Shown here piece after piece: positions 1-5,014 of a DNA stretch of 8,776 nucleotides (positions within the stretch are counted from its first letter, which is position 1; each line of letters opens with the position of its first letter). The translations under genes were made by a program, and so were the position numbers. The notes under the pieces were generated by a model that was given only the letters and a program-made list of their open reading frames with translations, did no database searches and was not told the DNA's origin. The stretch covers positions 1 to 8,776 of the forward strand of contig CALJPJ010000195.1 of assembly GCA_937980625.1 (NCBI GenBank), written 5' to 3'. The stretch comes from an uncultured Bdellovibrionales bacterium. Lineage in GTDB: Bacteria; Bdellovibrionota; Bdellovibrionia; Bdellovibrionales; UBA1609.

Positions 1-1
1 T

Positions 2-442
2 ACAAAAAACTCTTTATCAAATGAAGACTTCGCTGTGCGCAGTATGTTTGGTGGACAGTTTTCATATGATTGGTACGATTTAAACTTAGGGCTTGAGCTA
101 AACTTCTTTGAAGATAATGAATCAGAGAAGGGTTTAGCCTCTGTATCAAGAAGCTATTTAGATTTAATATCATGGGGTAGATATAATTTTATTAACTCTC
201 ATAGGGTCGCTGTTTTTTTTGGCATAGGTTCTGGTGGTTACCAAGAAAAAGTAAAAATTAAAGTTCAAGGTGTAGACACTTATTCAGATCGCAGTAAAAT
301 TCATTGGTTATTATCTGGTGCTGTAGGGTTGAAAGCAAAACTAGGTCAGTTTAATGGTGTTGTTGAGTATCGAATTTCTAGGAGAATGGCTGAGGAAATT
401 CAGCACCAAAGCATTCGTATATCGACAAATTTTTCTTTCTAG
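2..442 (+). CDS. Outer-membrane beta-barrel protein, 3' portion (5' end outside window)
   Basis: The reading frame is open from the left edge to a TAG stop, so 146 residues are visible and the true start lies upstream. An in-frame GTG at 35 exists but has no ribosome binding site and would cut into a beta strand, so I treat the gene as truncated by the window. The visible part alternates short amphipathic strands rich in aromatic residues (for example FSYDWYDLNLGLELNFF) with polar loops, and it ends in ISTNFSF. A C-terminal phenylalanine after alternating hydrophobic residues is the usual signal for BAM-dependent insertion of outer-membrane barrels. No specific family or ligand can be named; it resembles small OmpA-like or opacity-type barrels in general form. 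It converges on the - strand DCC gene with only 5 bases between the stop codons. The outer-membrane barrel call is fairly sure, but its function is unknown. Confidence 0.7.
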   Translation, partial: TKNSLSNEDFAVRSMFGGQFSYDWYDLNLGLELNFFEDNESEKGLASVSRSYLDLISWGRYNFINSHRVAVFFGIGSGGYQEKVKIKVQGVDTYSDRSKIHWLLSGAVGLKAKLGQFNGVVEYRISRRMAEEIQHQSIRISTNFSF

Positions 443-447
443 AAAGC

Positions 448-840
448 TTAAAGGAATCGATCTTTTTGGTTTTTAGAAAGCAAATCACAGTTATTTCTTT
501 GACCAAAAATTTTTAATCGGTGCTTGGCTATAAAGTCATAACTCTTTGTTCGTATAGGTTTAGGTATTAAGTAGCAAATAGTAGATAAAATTCGCCATGG
601 ACCACCGAGTAAGTGTAATGTTTTGAGCCAGGCATCAGATTTAATATAGGTTATCCCATTATAAGTTAAATATAGTGTGTCAAAAGAGGTATCTAGCTTT
701 GCTAGTTTCTGCTTGCTAAATGCAGAGCCTAATGGGCTAAAGTAAAATTGGTTTTTACGGTCATAGGTCAAAATGAATTGAACTGACTTGTGGCATAGAC
801 CACAAGCTCCATCAAAAAAAATTATTGGTTGATTATCCAA
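448..840 (-). CDS. DCC-family thiol-disulfide oxidoreductase-like protein (DUF393)
   Basis: This 130-residue protein starts with the beta strand IIFFDGACGLCHKSV. It carries the D-G-x-C-x-x-C signature (D10, G11, C13, C16) of the DCC family (DUF393, YuxK-like), a predicted thioredoxin-like redox family. The C-terminal half has the family's second conserved block, IAKHRLKIFGQRNNC (about 104-118), with another cysteine at 118. Length fits the family (about 110-140). The start is a TTG. No ATG or GTG occurs before the CxxC motif, and an in-frame TAA (850-852) lies just upstream, so TTG is the only conventional start that keeps the motif. The TTG lies 5 bases after the stop of the SPOR gene and has no clear Shine-Dalgarno sequence, which suggests translational coupling. 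There is no signal peptide, so it is probably cytoplasmic. The substrate is unknown. The family assignment is confident; redox activity is inferred from the family. Confidence 0.85.
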   Translation of the reverse strand: MDNQPIIFFDGACGLCHKSVQFILTYDRKNQFYFSPLGSAFSKQKLAKLDTSFDTLYLTYNGITYIKSDAWLKTLHLLGGPWRILSTICYLIPKPIRTKSYDFIAKHRLKIFGQRNNCDLLSKNQKDRFL

Positions 841-845
841 TTTAA

Positions 846-1577
846 CTATTTAGTAATTTTTTGAACAATAGCAGCTTCAAGGTTAGTTTTTAAAATGAAA
901 CCTTTTCTGAAGGTATTTGCTTTATCACTATTATCAAATAGGCCGACACTAACACGGAACCAGTCTTTATTTCTTACTTTTGCAGGAATATAAAATGCAG
1001 AATATCCTTTTTGTTTAAGTTGAGCGGCGTGTTTTTGAGCTTCTTTTTCATTTGTGTATGAAGCAATTTGAATAGTGTACTTACCTAAGGAGGAAGCAGC
1101 AATAAGTGGCATTACTGTAGACGGAAGACGGGGCTGCTTATAAGATTCAGTTGCAGACTCATTTTTAGCAATTCTCTCTGTAACATCTGAGATTGGGTTT
1201 TTTTCTAGATCATTTGTTCCAGACTTTTTTGCTTTACTAGCAGTTTCGCTGGTCGTGGTTGAACTTAGGGTTGCCTCTTCATCTTTGCTGGTTTCATCAG
1301 CAAATTCTTCAGCTAGACTATTGATTTCTTCATTAGTTAAAGCGATTTCATCAGAGTCATCATTTTGAGTATCAGCATCTTCGTTAAAAATACCTTCTTC
1401 AATTGAGCTAATTGTTCTTTCGTTTAGATTGCCGGCAACTTGTCCTTGAGAACGTCTGAGTTCAGCTTCTGTTACGCTTTTACCAACGAAGGTACCAACT
1501 GAAAATGAAAGTAAACATAAAAAGAAAATTAGAATCATGAAAATATAAACGTGAATTTTAGATGATTTAGTTGCCAT
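846..1577 (-). CDS. Membrane-anchored SPOR-domain protein
   Basis: This 243-residue protein has three parts. A short basic N-terminus leads into one membrane helix (about 8-32, YIFMILIFFLCLLSFSVGTF). A long low-complexity linker follows (about 35-160), strongly acidic in its first half and Ser/Thr/Lys-rich afterwards. A C-terminal SPOR domain (about 164-243) begins YTIQIASYTNEKEAQKHA and contains the typical W-F-R-V-x-V-G-x-F block. SPOR domains bind denuded glycan strands of peptidoglycan and direct proteins to division or remodelling sites (FtsN, DedD and RlpA are known members). The topology seen here, cytoplasmic start, one helix, periplasmic linker and SPOR, matches FtsN/DedD-like proteins, but identity with either is not shown. 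I chose the ATG at 1577 because AGGAGG lies 5 bases upstream; an in-frame TTG at 1598 lies before that ribosome site and is unlikely. It is the first gene of a - strand pair with the DCC gene. Confidence 0.85.
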   Translation of the reverse strand: MATKSSKIHVYIFMILIFFLCLLSFSVGTFVGKSVTEAELRRSQGQVAGNLNERTISSIEEGIFNEDADTQNDDSDEIALTNEEINSLAEEFADETSKDEEATLSSTTTSETASKAKKSGTNDLEKNPISDVTERIAKNESATESYKQPRLPSTVMPLIAASSLGKYTIQIASYTNEKEAQKHAAQLKQKGYSAFYIPAKVRNKDWFRVSVGLFDNSDKANTFRKGFILKTNLEAAIVQKITK

Positions 1578-1582
1578 TAAGT

Positions 1583-1588
1583 CCTCCT
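1583..1588 (-). promoter_or_regulatory. Shine-Dalgarno site AGGAGG deciding the SPOR gene start
   Basis: On the - strand AGGAGG is followed by ACTTA and ATG, an ideal spacing of 5 bases. This places the start at 1577 and rules out the earlier in-frame TTG (1598), which would put this ribosome site inside the coding region. Confidence 0.85.
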
Positions 1589-1661
1589 GAAATACCAATA
1601 TCTATTTTTATTTAATTTAGTCACTTATGTCTAGAGATACTCTTGTAAAATTAATTATTTA

Positions 1662-1716
1662 AAATAGATAATCCAAAGCTCTAGAATCACCTCCTAGAGC
1701 TCTTTTTAGTCTATTT
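1662..1716 (+). terminator. Strong stem-loop with a T-run; terminator-like, or part of a small RNA
   Basis: The inner stem is a perfect 8 base pairs, AGCTCTAG (1677-1684) with CTAGAGCT (1694-1701), closing a 9-base loop AATCACCTC. It is followed by CTTTTT (1702-1707), the form of an intrinsic terminator reading to the right. A second, outer pairing of AAATAGA (1662-1668) with TCTATTT (1710-1716) brackets it with 8-base internal loops on each side. No rightward gene ends just upstream: the nearest gene is the leftward SPOR gene. If it is a terminator it would therefore serve a short unannotated + strand transcript, or block transcription entering from the left. A weak promoter-like pair TTGTAA (1643-1648) and TAGATA (1665-1670), 16 bases apart, precedes it. 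The structure is clear; the role is uncertain. Confidence 0.5.
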
Positions 1717-1808
1717 ATTAAGCAAATATCAGTCAACGCATATTGTTGAACACGGATCTCTTTAGGGACGTATGTCTAGTTACTCGACCTGTCAGCTTTA
1801 TTGGCGAC

Positions 1809-1836
1809 TTAACTTTAGTGGGGCTAAGTTAGTTTT
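1809..1836 (+). repeat. Imperfect stem-loop with weak T-run
   Basis: TTAACTTTAG (1809-1818) pairs with CTAAGTTAG (1824-1832) through about 8 base pairs plus a G-T pair and one bulged T (1816), closing the loop TGGGG. It is followed by TTTT (1833-1836) and further A/T-rich sequence. It could be the 3' end of a small + strand RNA or a weak terminator upstream of suhB, or chance pairing. Confidence 0.3.
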
Positions 1837-1979
1837 AAATTTATAAGGCATGATTAACAGATTACACGTAAAGCTTTGCCAGTATCCTAGCAGTCGTCGC
1901 TTCAGTTCAAATAATAAAAAAACCATAGTAGAAAAAACTAAATTAGGTTATAAGGTCAATTGGCTACTTAGGGGACTTT

Positions 1980-2762
1980 ATGGATTTTGAAAAAGCTTTA
2001 GAGTTGGCGCAATTAGCAGCAAAAGAATCTCGTGCTGTTTTGTTAAATTACTTCGGTAAGATACAAAATATAGAAAAAAAGCATATGGCAGGCTTGGTTA
2101 CTGAGGCCGATAAACAAAGTGAATTAAAAATTGTTGAAATTCTTCAGCCCTTTGGCGTCTCAATTACAGGTGAAGAAGGTTCGTTCAAGGCATCTAAAGA
2201 CGAAATTTTTAAAGCCGGGCAAACTCGCTGGCTAATAGACCCTCTAGATGGAACAACAAATTATGTCCATGGTTTCCCTATTTTTTGTATTAGTATTGCT
2301 TTACAGGTTGAGGGGGATGTTAAAGTAGCTGTAATTGATGTGCCAATCTTAAATAAAACCTATACTAGTATTAAAGGCCAAGGGGCTTTTTGTAATGGAT
2401 CAAAATTATCTGTAAGTAGCAGCGAAGATTTAGCTGATTGTTTAGCTTCAACAGGTTTTTTTGCTGAAAACCCGGTGGCTTTGAAAAGACAATTACAATT
2501 TTTTTCTCAAATGGTGTCTACCTGTCGAGGAATACGTCGTGCTGGAGCTGCAGCCTTTGATTTATGTTTAGTGGCTGAAGGTGTATTTGATGTTTTTTGG
2601 GAAGAAGGTCTTCAGCCTTGGGATACAGCTGCCGGACTCTTATTAGTTAATGAAGCTGGTGGTCGATTAACCACTTATAACGGCTCCAGTTACTTTCCTG
2701 AAGCTAAAAATATTTTAGCAACAAACTCTTTGGTACATAAACAGTGCCTAGACCAGTTCTAG
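1980..2762 (+). CDS. suhB: Inositol monophosphatase family protein (SuhB-like)
   Basis: This 260-residue protein has the usual family length (about 250-270) and the Mg-dependent inositol monophosphatase fold. The visible metal-site motifs are GEEGS (64-68), W-L-I-D-P-L-D-G-T-T-N (84-94, with D87 and D90), and W-D-T-A-A-G (214-219, with D215). The block RRAGAAAFDLCLVAEG (186-201) is also typical. Members hydrolyse inositol-1-phosphate or related sugar or nucleotide phosphates. E. coli SuhB additionally acts with the rRNA antitermination complex, which cannot be inferred here. It is cytoplasmic with no signal peptide. AGGGGA (1970-1975) lies 4 bases before the ATG. The gene stands alone between a 400-base and a 295-base non-coding region, so it is probably a single transcription unit, separate from the flagellar operon that has its own promoter. 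The family is sure; substrate and the exact suhB name are less so, since histidinol-phosphatase and CysQ relatives share the motifs. Confidence 0.85.
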   Translation: MDFEKALELAQLAAKESRAVLLNYFGKIQNIEKKHMAGLVTEADKQSELKIVEILQPFGVSITGEEGSFKASKDEIFKAGQTRWLIDPLDGTTNYVHGFPIFCISIALQVEGDVKVAVIDVPILNKTYTSIKGQGAFCNGSKLSVSSSEDLADCLASTGFFAENPVALKRQLQFFSQMVSTCRGIRRAGAAAFDLCLVAEGVFDVFWEEGLQPWDTAAGLLLVNEAGGRLTTYNGSSYFPEAKNILATNSLVHKQCLDQF

Positions 2763-2797
2763 GTAAGATTCCGTTTAATTGATAAACCACTTGATAT

Positions 2798-2812
2798 TAG
2801 TCCTGCGGACTA
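2798..2812. repeat. Dyad TAGTCC-TGC-GGACTA
   Basis: This is a perfect 6-base inverted repeat around a 3-base centre, 35 bases after the suhB stop. As RNA it would make a short hairpin, but the T-run (TTTT at 2821-2824) is 8 bases away, so it is at best a poor terminator for suhB. The same half-sites recur at 2871-2909, which favours a protein-binding site. Its centre is about 212 bases upstream of the predicted fliL transcription start. Confidence 0.55.
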
Positions 2813-2870
2813 TGTCAAAATTTTGTATTTAAAAAAAATAGGTCTAGGCAATAAGTTGAACTTTAGACAT

Positions 2871-2909
2871 CTAGTCCTGTCAAATTTTATATGTATAATT
2901 CAGGACTAG
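2871..2909. repeat. Perfect 9-base inverted repeat, candidate enhancer-binding site upstream of fliL
   Basis: CTAGTCCTG (2871-2879) and CAGGACTAG (2901-2909) are perfect reverse complements separated by 21 AT-rich bases. The arms are 30 bases apart centre to centre, close to three helical turns. The dyad centre (2890) lies about 127 bases upstream of the predicted sigma-54 start, in the range where NtrC-type activators usually bind. Flagellar sigma-54 activators are known as FlrC, FleQ/FlrA and FlgR in other bacteria; which one would act here is unknown. No T-run follows, so an intrinsic terminator is unlikely. Confidence 0.5.
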
Positions 2910-2990
2910 CTCCATCTAAGGGCTGTAAATGTTAACCTCTTTATATTATTAAAGTCTACTTTTACAAGGCTAAGGTTTGTAGTTAAAAAT

Positions 2991-3006
2991 TGGCATCAGT
3001 GTTGCT
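2991..3006 (+). promoter_or_regulatory. Sigma-54 (RpoN) promoter for the fli operon
   Basis: TGGCATCAGTGTTGCT matches the -24/-12 consensus TGGCAC-N5-TTGCA/T at all but one of the conserved positions (T for C after TGGCA), with exact spacing between the invariant GG and GC pairs. The predicted transcription start is about 3016-3017, giving a leader of about 41 bases before the fliL GTG. Sigma-54 control of hook-basal-body and export genes is well established in polar-flagellated proteobacteria. An upstream activator is needed for this promoter class, and candidate sites are present at 2798-2812 and 2871-2909. Confidence 0.8.
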
Positions 3007-3046
3007 TACAAGTTTAGTAGGTAAAAATTTTGACATTCAATTCCAT

Positions 3047-3051
3047 GGAGG
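3047..3051 (+). promoter_or_regulatory. Shine-Dalgarno site deciding the GTG start of fliL
   Basis: GGAGG lies 6 bases before GTG at 3058. The nearby ATG at 3045 overlaps the ribosome site and is in another frame, so the GTG start is supported. Confidence 0.75.
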
Positions 3052-3057
3052 GAAGTT

Positions 3058-3600
3058 GTGGCAAAAGATAACGCTGCTAAGAAAGAAAATAATAGCGATA
3101 ATGCTGTTGCAGAACAATCAGTAGAAAAAGAAAAAAAACCAATTTTACTAATAATACTTGTTATTATTAATTTGCTAGCAGTAGTTGGTGTTGGAGTAAT
3201 TGTTTATTTAGGGCAGCAAGAAAAAGCTGCAACTGAAAACCCAATCGGTGATCCTGAAAATATAAATTTAAAAAAAATAGTATCTGAAGAAGATGCAAAG
3301 TCAAAAATTATATCTTTAGATACTTTTCTTGTAAACTTAGTTGGAGATCGTGGAAGAAAGTTAGTGAAAGTGAATATGGAGTTAGAAGTTTCGGGAGAGG
3401 GAATACTTGATGAAGTAACCAAACAAAAGCCAAAAATTCGTGACATGATAATAACAATTACTTCAAGTAAAATTTATAGCGATATATCGTCTAAAGAAGG
3501 CAAAGAAAACCTCAGAAATGAAATTAAAGATCAAATTAATTTATTTTTAACAAAAGGAAAAATTGAAAAAATATTTTTCACTGAATTTTTATATAACTAA
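3058..3600 (+). CDS. fliL: Flagellar basal body-associated protein FliL
   Basis: This 180-residue protein has a polar, charged cytoplasmic N-terminus (1-27) and one membrane helix (about 28-51, ILLIILVIINLLAVVGVGVI). A periplasmic domain begins near 83 with the family's S-L-D-T-F-L-V-N-L pattern. The later IRDMIITITSSKIYSDISS and the ending KIEKIFFTEFLYN match the C-terminal FliL block (R-D-x-I/L ... I-x-x-V-x-F-T-x-F). FliL rings surround the stator units in the inner membrane and increase motor torque or stator activation. The gene is the first of the operon behind the sigma-54 promoter, starts with GTG, and is separated from fliM by 9 bases. Length is typical. Confidence is high from both sequence and context. 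Confidence 0.93.
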   Translation: MAKDNAAKKENNSDNAVAEQSVEKEKKPILLIILVIINLLAVVGVGVIVYLGQQEKAATENPIGDPENINLKKIVSEEDAKSKIISLDTFLVNLVGDRGRKLVKVNMELEVSGEGILDEVTKQKPKIRDMIITITSSKIYSDISSKEGKENLRNEIKDQINLFLTKGKIEKIFFTEFLYN

Positions 3601-3609
3601 GGGTGCTGT

Positions 3610-4638
3610 ATGAATAAAGTATTATCACAAAATGAAGTTGATGCTCTCTTATCTGCAGTGAGTAATAATGCTGAAGAAGTGAGTGATGAGGCATTAGCTA
3701 AAAGTGCATCAGAAAATATTAAAGCTGAGTCGGAAGTAGAAGAGGATTCTGTTTTTGCTTATGATTTAACTAGCCAAGATAGAATTATTAGAGGACGTTT
3801 TCCTCAGCTAGATATTATATATGAAAAATTTATGCGCTCATTTAGAGTTTCTGTATCATCTGCATTAAGAAAAATTGCTCAGATTAATCATGCGAGTACT
3901 GACTTTGTTAAGTTTGGTGACTTTATTAATGCCTTACCAATACCAACAAGTATGAGTGTGTTACGTTTTAATGCTTTAGGTGGTTCAGCCCTTTTCGTAA
4001 TTGAAAGTAAATTGGCATATTCACTAGTTGATAGCTTCCTCGGCGGGACTGATCGGCCGTGTAATGTTGATGGCAAAGATTTTACACCTATTGAGCTATC
4101 AATTGTTAAAAAAGTAGTCGAGCTAGCAATTAATGATTTAGAAAGTGCATGGGAATCAGTTGAGGCTATTAAGTGTACTTTTGTGCGCACCGAGGTTAAT
4201 CCACAATTTGTTGGTATAGTTCCACCTACAGAAATTGTAATTGCATCAACCTTTGATGTTGAATTAGAAAATGCAACAGGGTTAGTGTCCGTAGTAATTC
4301 CTTACTCAACAATTGAGCCAATAAAACAAAAATTATCATCAGGTTTTCAAATTGAAAATGAGCTAACAGACGATACGTCATGGTCAAATATAATTAAAGA
4401 TCAACTATTAGACACTGAAGTTCAGATTAGAGTTCCACTTGGACAAGCAGATGTGATGATGGCTGATTTGTTTGATTTAAAAGTTGGTGATGTGATTATG
4501 CTAGATCAAGAGTCAAACGGCGAGTTAGATGTATTAGTTGAGGAAAGTAAAAAATTTAAAGCATACCATGGTATTCACCATGGTGCAGTTGCGGTGCAAA
4601 TTACACAAACAATAGATAAGGGGGGTAAGAATGTCTAG
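3610..4638 (+). CDS. fliM: Flagellar motor switch protein FliM
   Basis: This is a full-length FliM of 342 residues. The N-terminal peptide VLSQNEVDALL (4-14) is the CheY-phosphate binding motif, followed by an acidic linker (about 15-48). The signature Y-D-L-T-S-Q-D-R-I-I-R-G-R (51-63) opens the middle domain, which carries the FLGG turn (143-146) and NPQF (197-200). The C-terminal SpoA/FliN-like domain spans about 266-335. FliM links the C-ring to FliG and reads CheY-P to set rotation direction, so this cell probably has a chemotaxis pathway, although no che gene is visible. AGGG about 7 bases before the ATG serves as ribosome site. The last 8 bases overlap fliN, which suggests coupled translation. 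Confidence 0.96.
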   Translation: MNKVLSQNEVDALLSAVSNNAEEVSDEALAKSASENIKAESEVEEDSVFAYDLTSQDRIIRGRFPQLDIIYEKFMRSFRVSVSSALRKIAQINHASTDFVKFGDFINALPIPTSMSVLRFNALGGSALFVIESKLAYSLVDSFLGGTDRPCNVDGKDFTPIELSIVKKVVELAINDLESAWESVEAIKCTFVRTEVNPQFVGIVPPTEIVIASTFDVELENATGLVSVVIPYSTIEPIKQKLSSGFQIENELTDDTSWSNIIKDQLLDTEVQIRVPLGQADVMMADLFDLKVGDVIMLDQESNGELDVLVEESKKFKAYHGIHHGAVAVQITQTIDKGGKNV

Positions 4639-5014
4639 TGATGCAAAAAAATTAGACCCTGATATGGACTTGGAAGCTAAGTTAGAAGCTGTTCCAGAGG
4701 AAGTACAATCAGTTAAGGAAGAGACTATTAAGGCAGCTGAGTCTAACTTTAAACCTAATAACTTAGATTTAATATTAGATATACCGCTAAAAGTGAGTGT
4801 TGAGCTAGGGCGAGCTAAAATGCTCGTCAGTGATTTATTAAATTTAAGTCAAGGAAGTGTGATTGAACTTAATAAGTTGGCTGGCGATTCTATGGAGGTT
4901 TTAGTCAACGATCGGTTAGTTGCTAAAGGTGAGGCCGTAGTAGTTAATGAGAAGTTTGGAATTCGTTTAACAGAAATTATTTCGCAAAGAGAAAGAGTGG
5001 AGCAATTAAAATGA
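4631..5014 (+). CDS. fliN: Flagellar motor switch protein FliN
   Basis: This 127-residue protein has an acidic N-terminal stretch (1-42) typical of FliN proteins. The SpoA domain (about 47-117) contains DIPLKVSVELGRAKM, V-S-D-L-L-N-L-S-Q-G-S-V-I-E-L and the block from V92 to T114 (N-D-R-L-V-A-K-G-E-A-V-V-V), which is almost consensus. FliN forms the bottom of the C-ring with FliM and receives FliH-FliI export complexes. The start overlaps the end of fliM by 8 bases, with a G-rich ribosome site (AGGGGGG) inside the fliM end. The stop overlaps the fliO start as ATGA. Length is normal (E. coli FliN is 137). No separate FliY-like CheC domain is present. Confidence 0.96.
   Translation: MSSDAKKLDPDMDLEAKLEAVPEEVQSVKEETIKAAESNFKPNNLDLILDIPLKVSVELGRAKMLVSDLLNLSQGSVIELNKLAGDSMEVLVNDRLVAKGEAVVVNEKFGIRLTEIISQRERVEQLK

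Larger units (their letters stand above)
1578..1979. other. Long divergent non-coding region between the SPOR gene and suhB
   Basis: About 400 bases lie between the - strand SPOR gene and the + strand suhB-like gene. I find no convincing open frame with a ribosome site on either strand. It should contain promoters for both directions. On the + strand TATAAG (1949-1954), about 26 bases before suhB, is a possible -10 box but lacks a good -35. On the - strand TTTACA (1645-1650) is a possible -35 with only a poor -10. Two stem-loops, given separately, lie at 1662-1716 and 1809-1832. The stretch 1730-1900 is visibly less AT-rich than its flanks and holds several short inverted repeats (for example TCAAC 1733-1737 with GTTGA 1745-1749), as a structured RNA might. 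I do not recognise a tRNA, tmRNA, RNase P RNA or known riboswitch in it. Confidence 0.6.

Noticed and set aside
35..442. GTG at 35 as the start of the outer-membrane protein
   Set aside because: The frame is open to the left edge, no ribosome site precedes the GTG, and the residues before it continue the same kind of sequence; the gene is cut by the window.
435..446. Palindrome CTTTCTAGAAAG at the convergent gene ends, considered as a bidirectional terminator
   Set aside because: A hairpin would have only 5 base pairs and a 2-base loop, with no GC-rich stem, and most of it is coding for the end of the barrel protein.
1575..1598. Longer SPOR protein starting at the TTG at 1598
   Set aside because: The AGGAGG ribosome site lies between that TTG and the ATG at 1577, so the ATG is the real start.
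1683..1693. AGGAGGTGAT on the - strand as the ribosome site of a small leader peptide
   Set aside because: The nearest TTG is about 13 bases after the AGG core and opens only a five-codon frame, so no believable gene follows.
1720..1979. tmRNA, RNase P RNA or tRNA in the long intergenic region
   Set aside because: No T-loop GTTCAANNC, CCA-type acceptor end or conserved RNase P core could be found on either strand.
3204..3446. Open - strand frame of 80 codons inside fliL
   Set aside because: It lies wholly antisense to a clearly coding gene, has no ribosome site and no recognisable protein features.
3888..4190. Open - strand frame of 100 codons inside fliM
   Set aside because: It is antisense to conserved FliM sequence; Ser/Leu-rich composition is typical of a shadow frame.
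4565..4584. Two copies of ACCATGGT 12 bases apart near the end of fliM
   Set aside because: They encode the repeated His-Gly residues of the FliM C-terminus in a normal family position; probably a codon coincidence and not a regulatory site.
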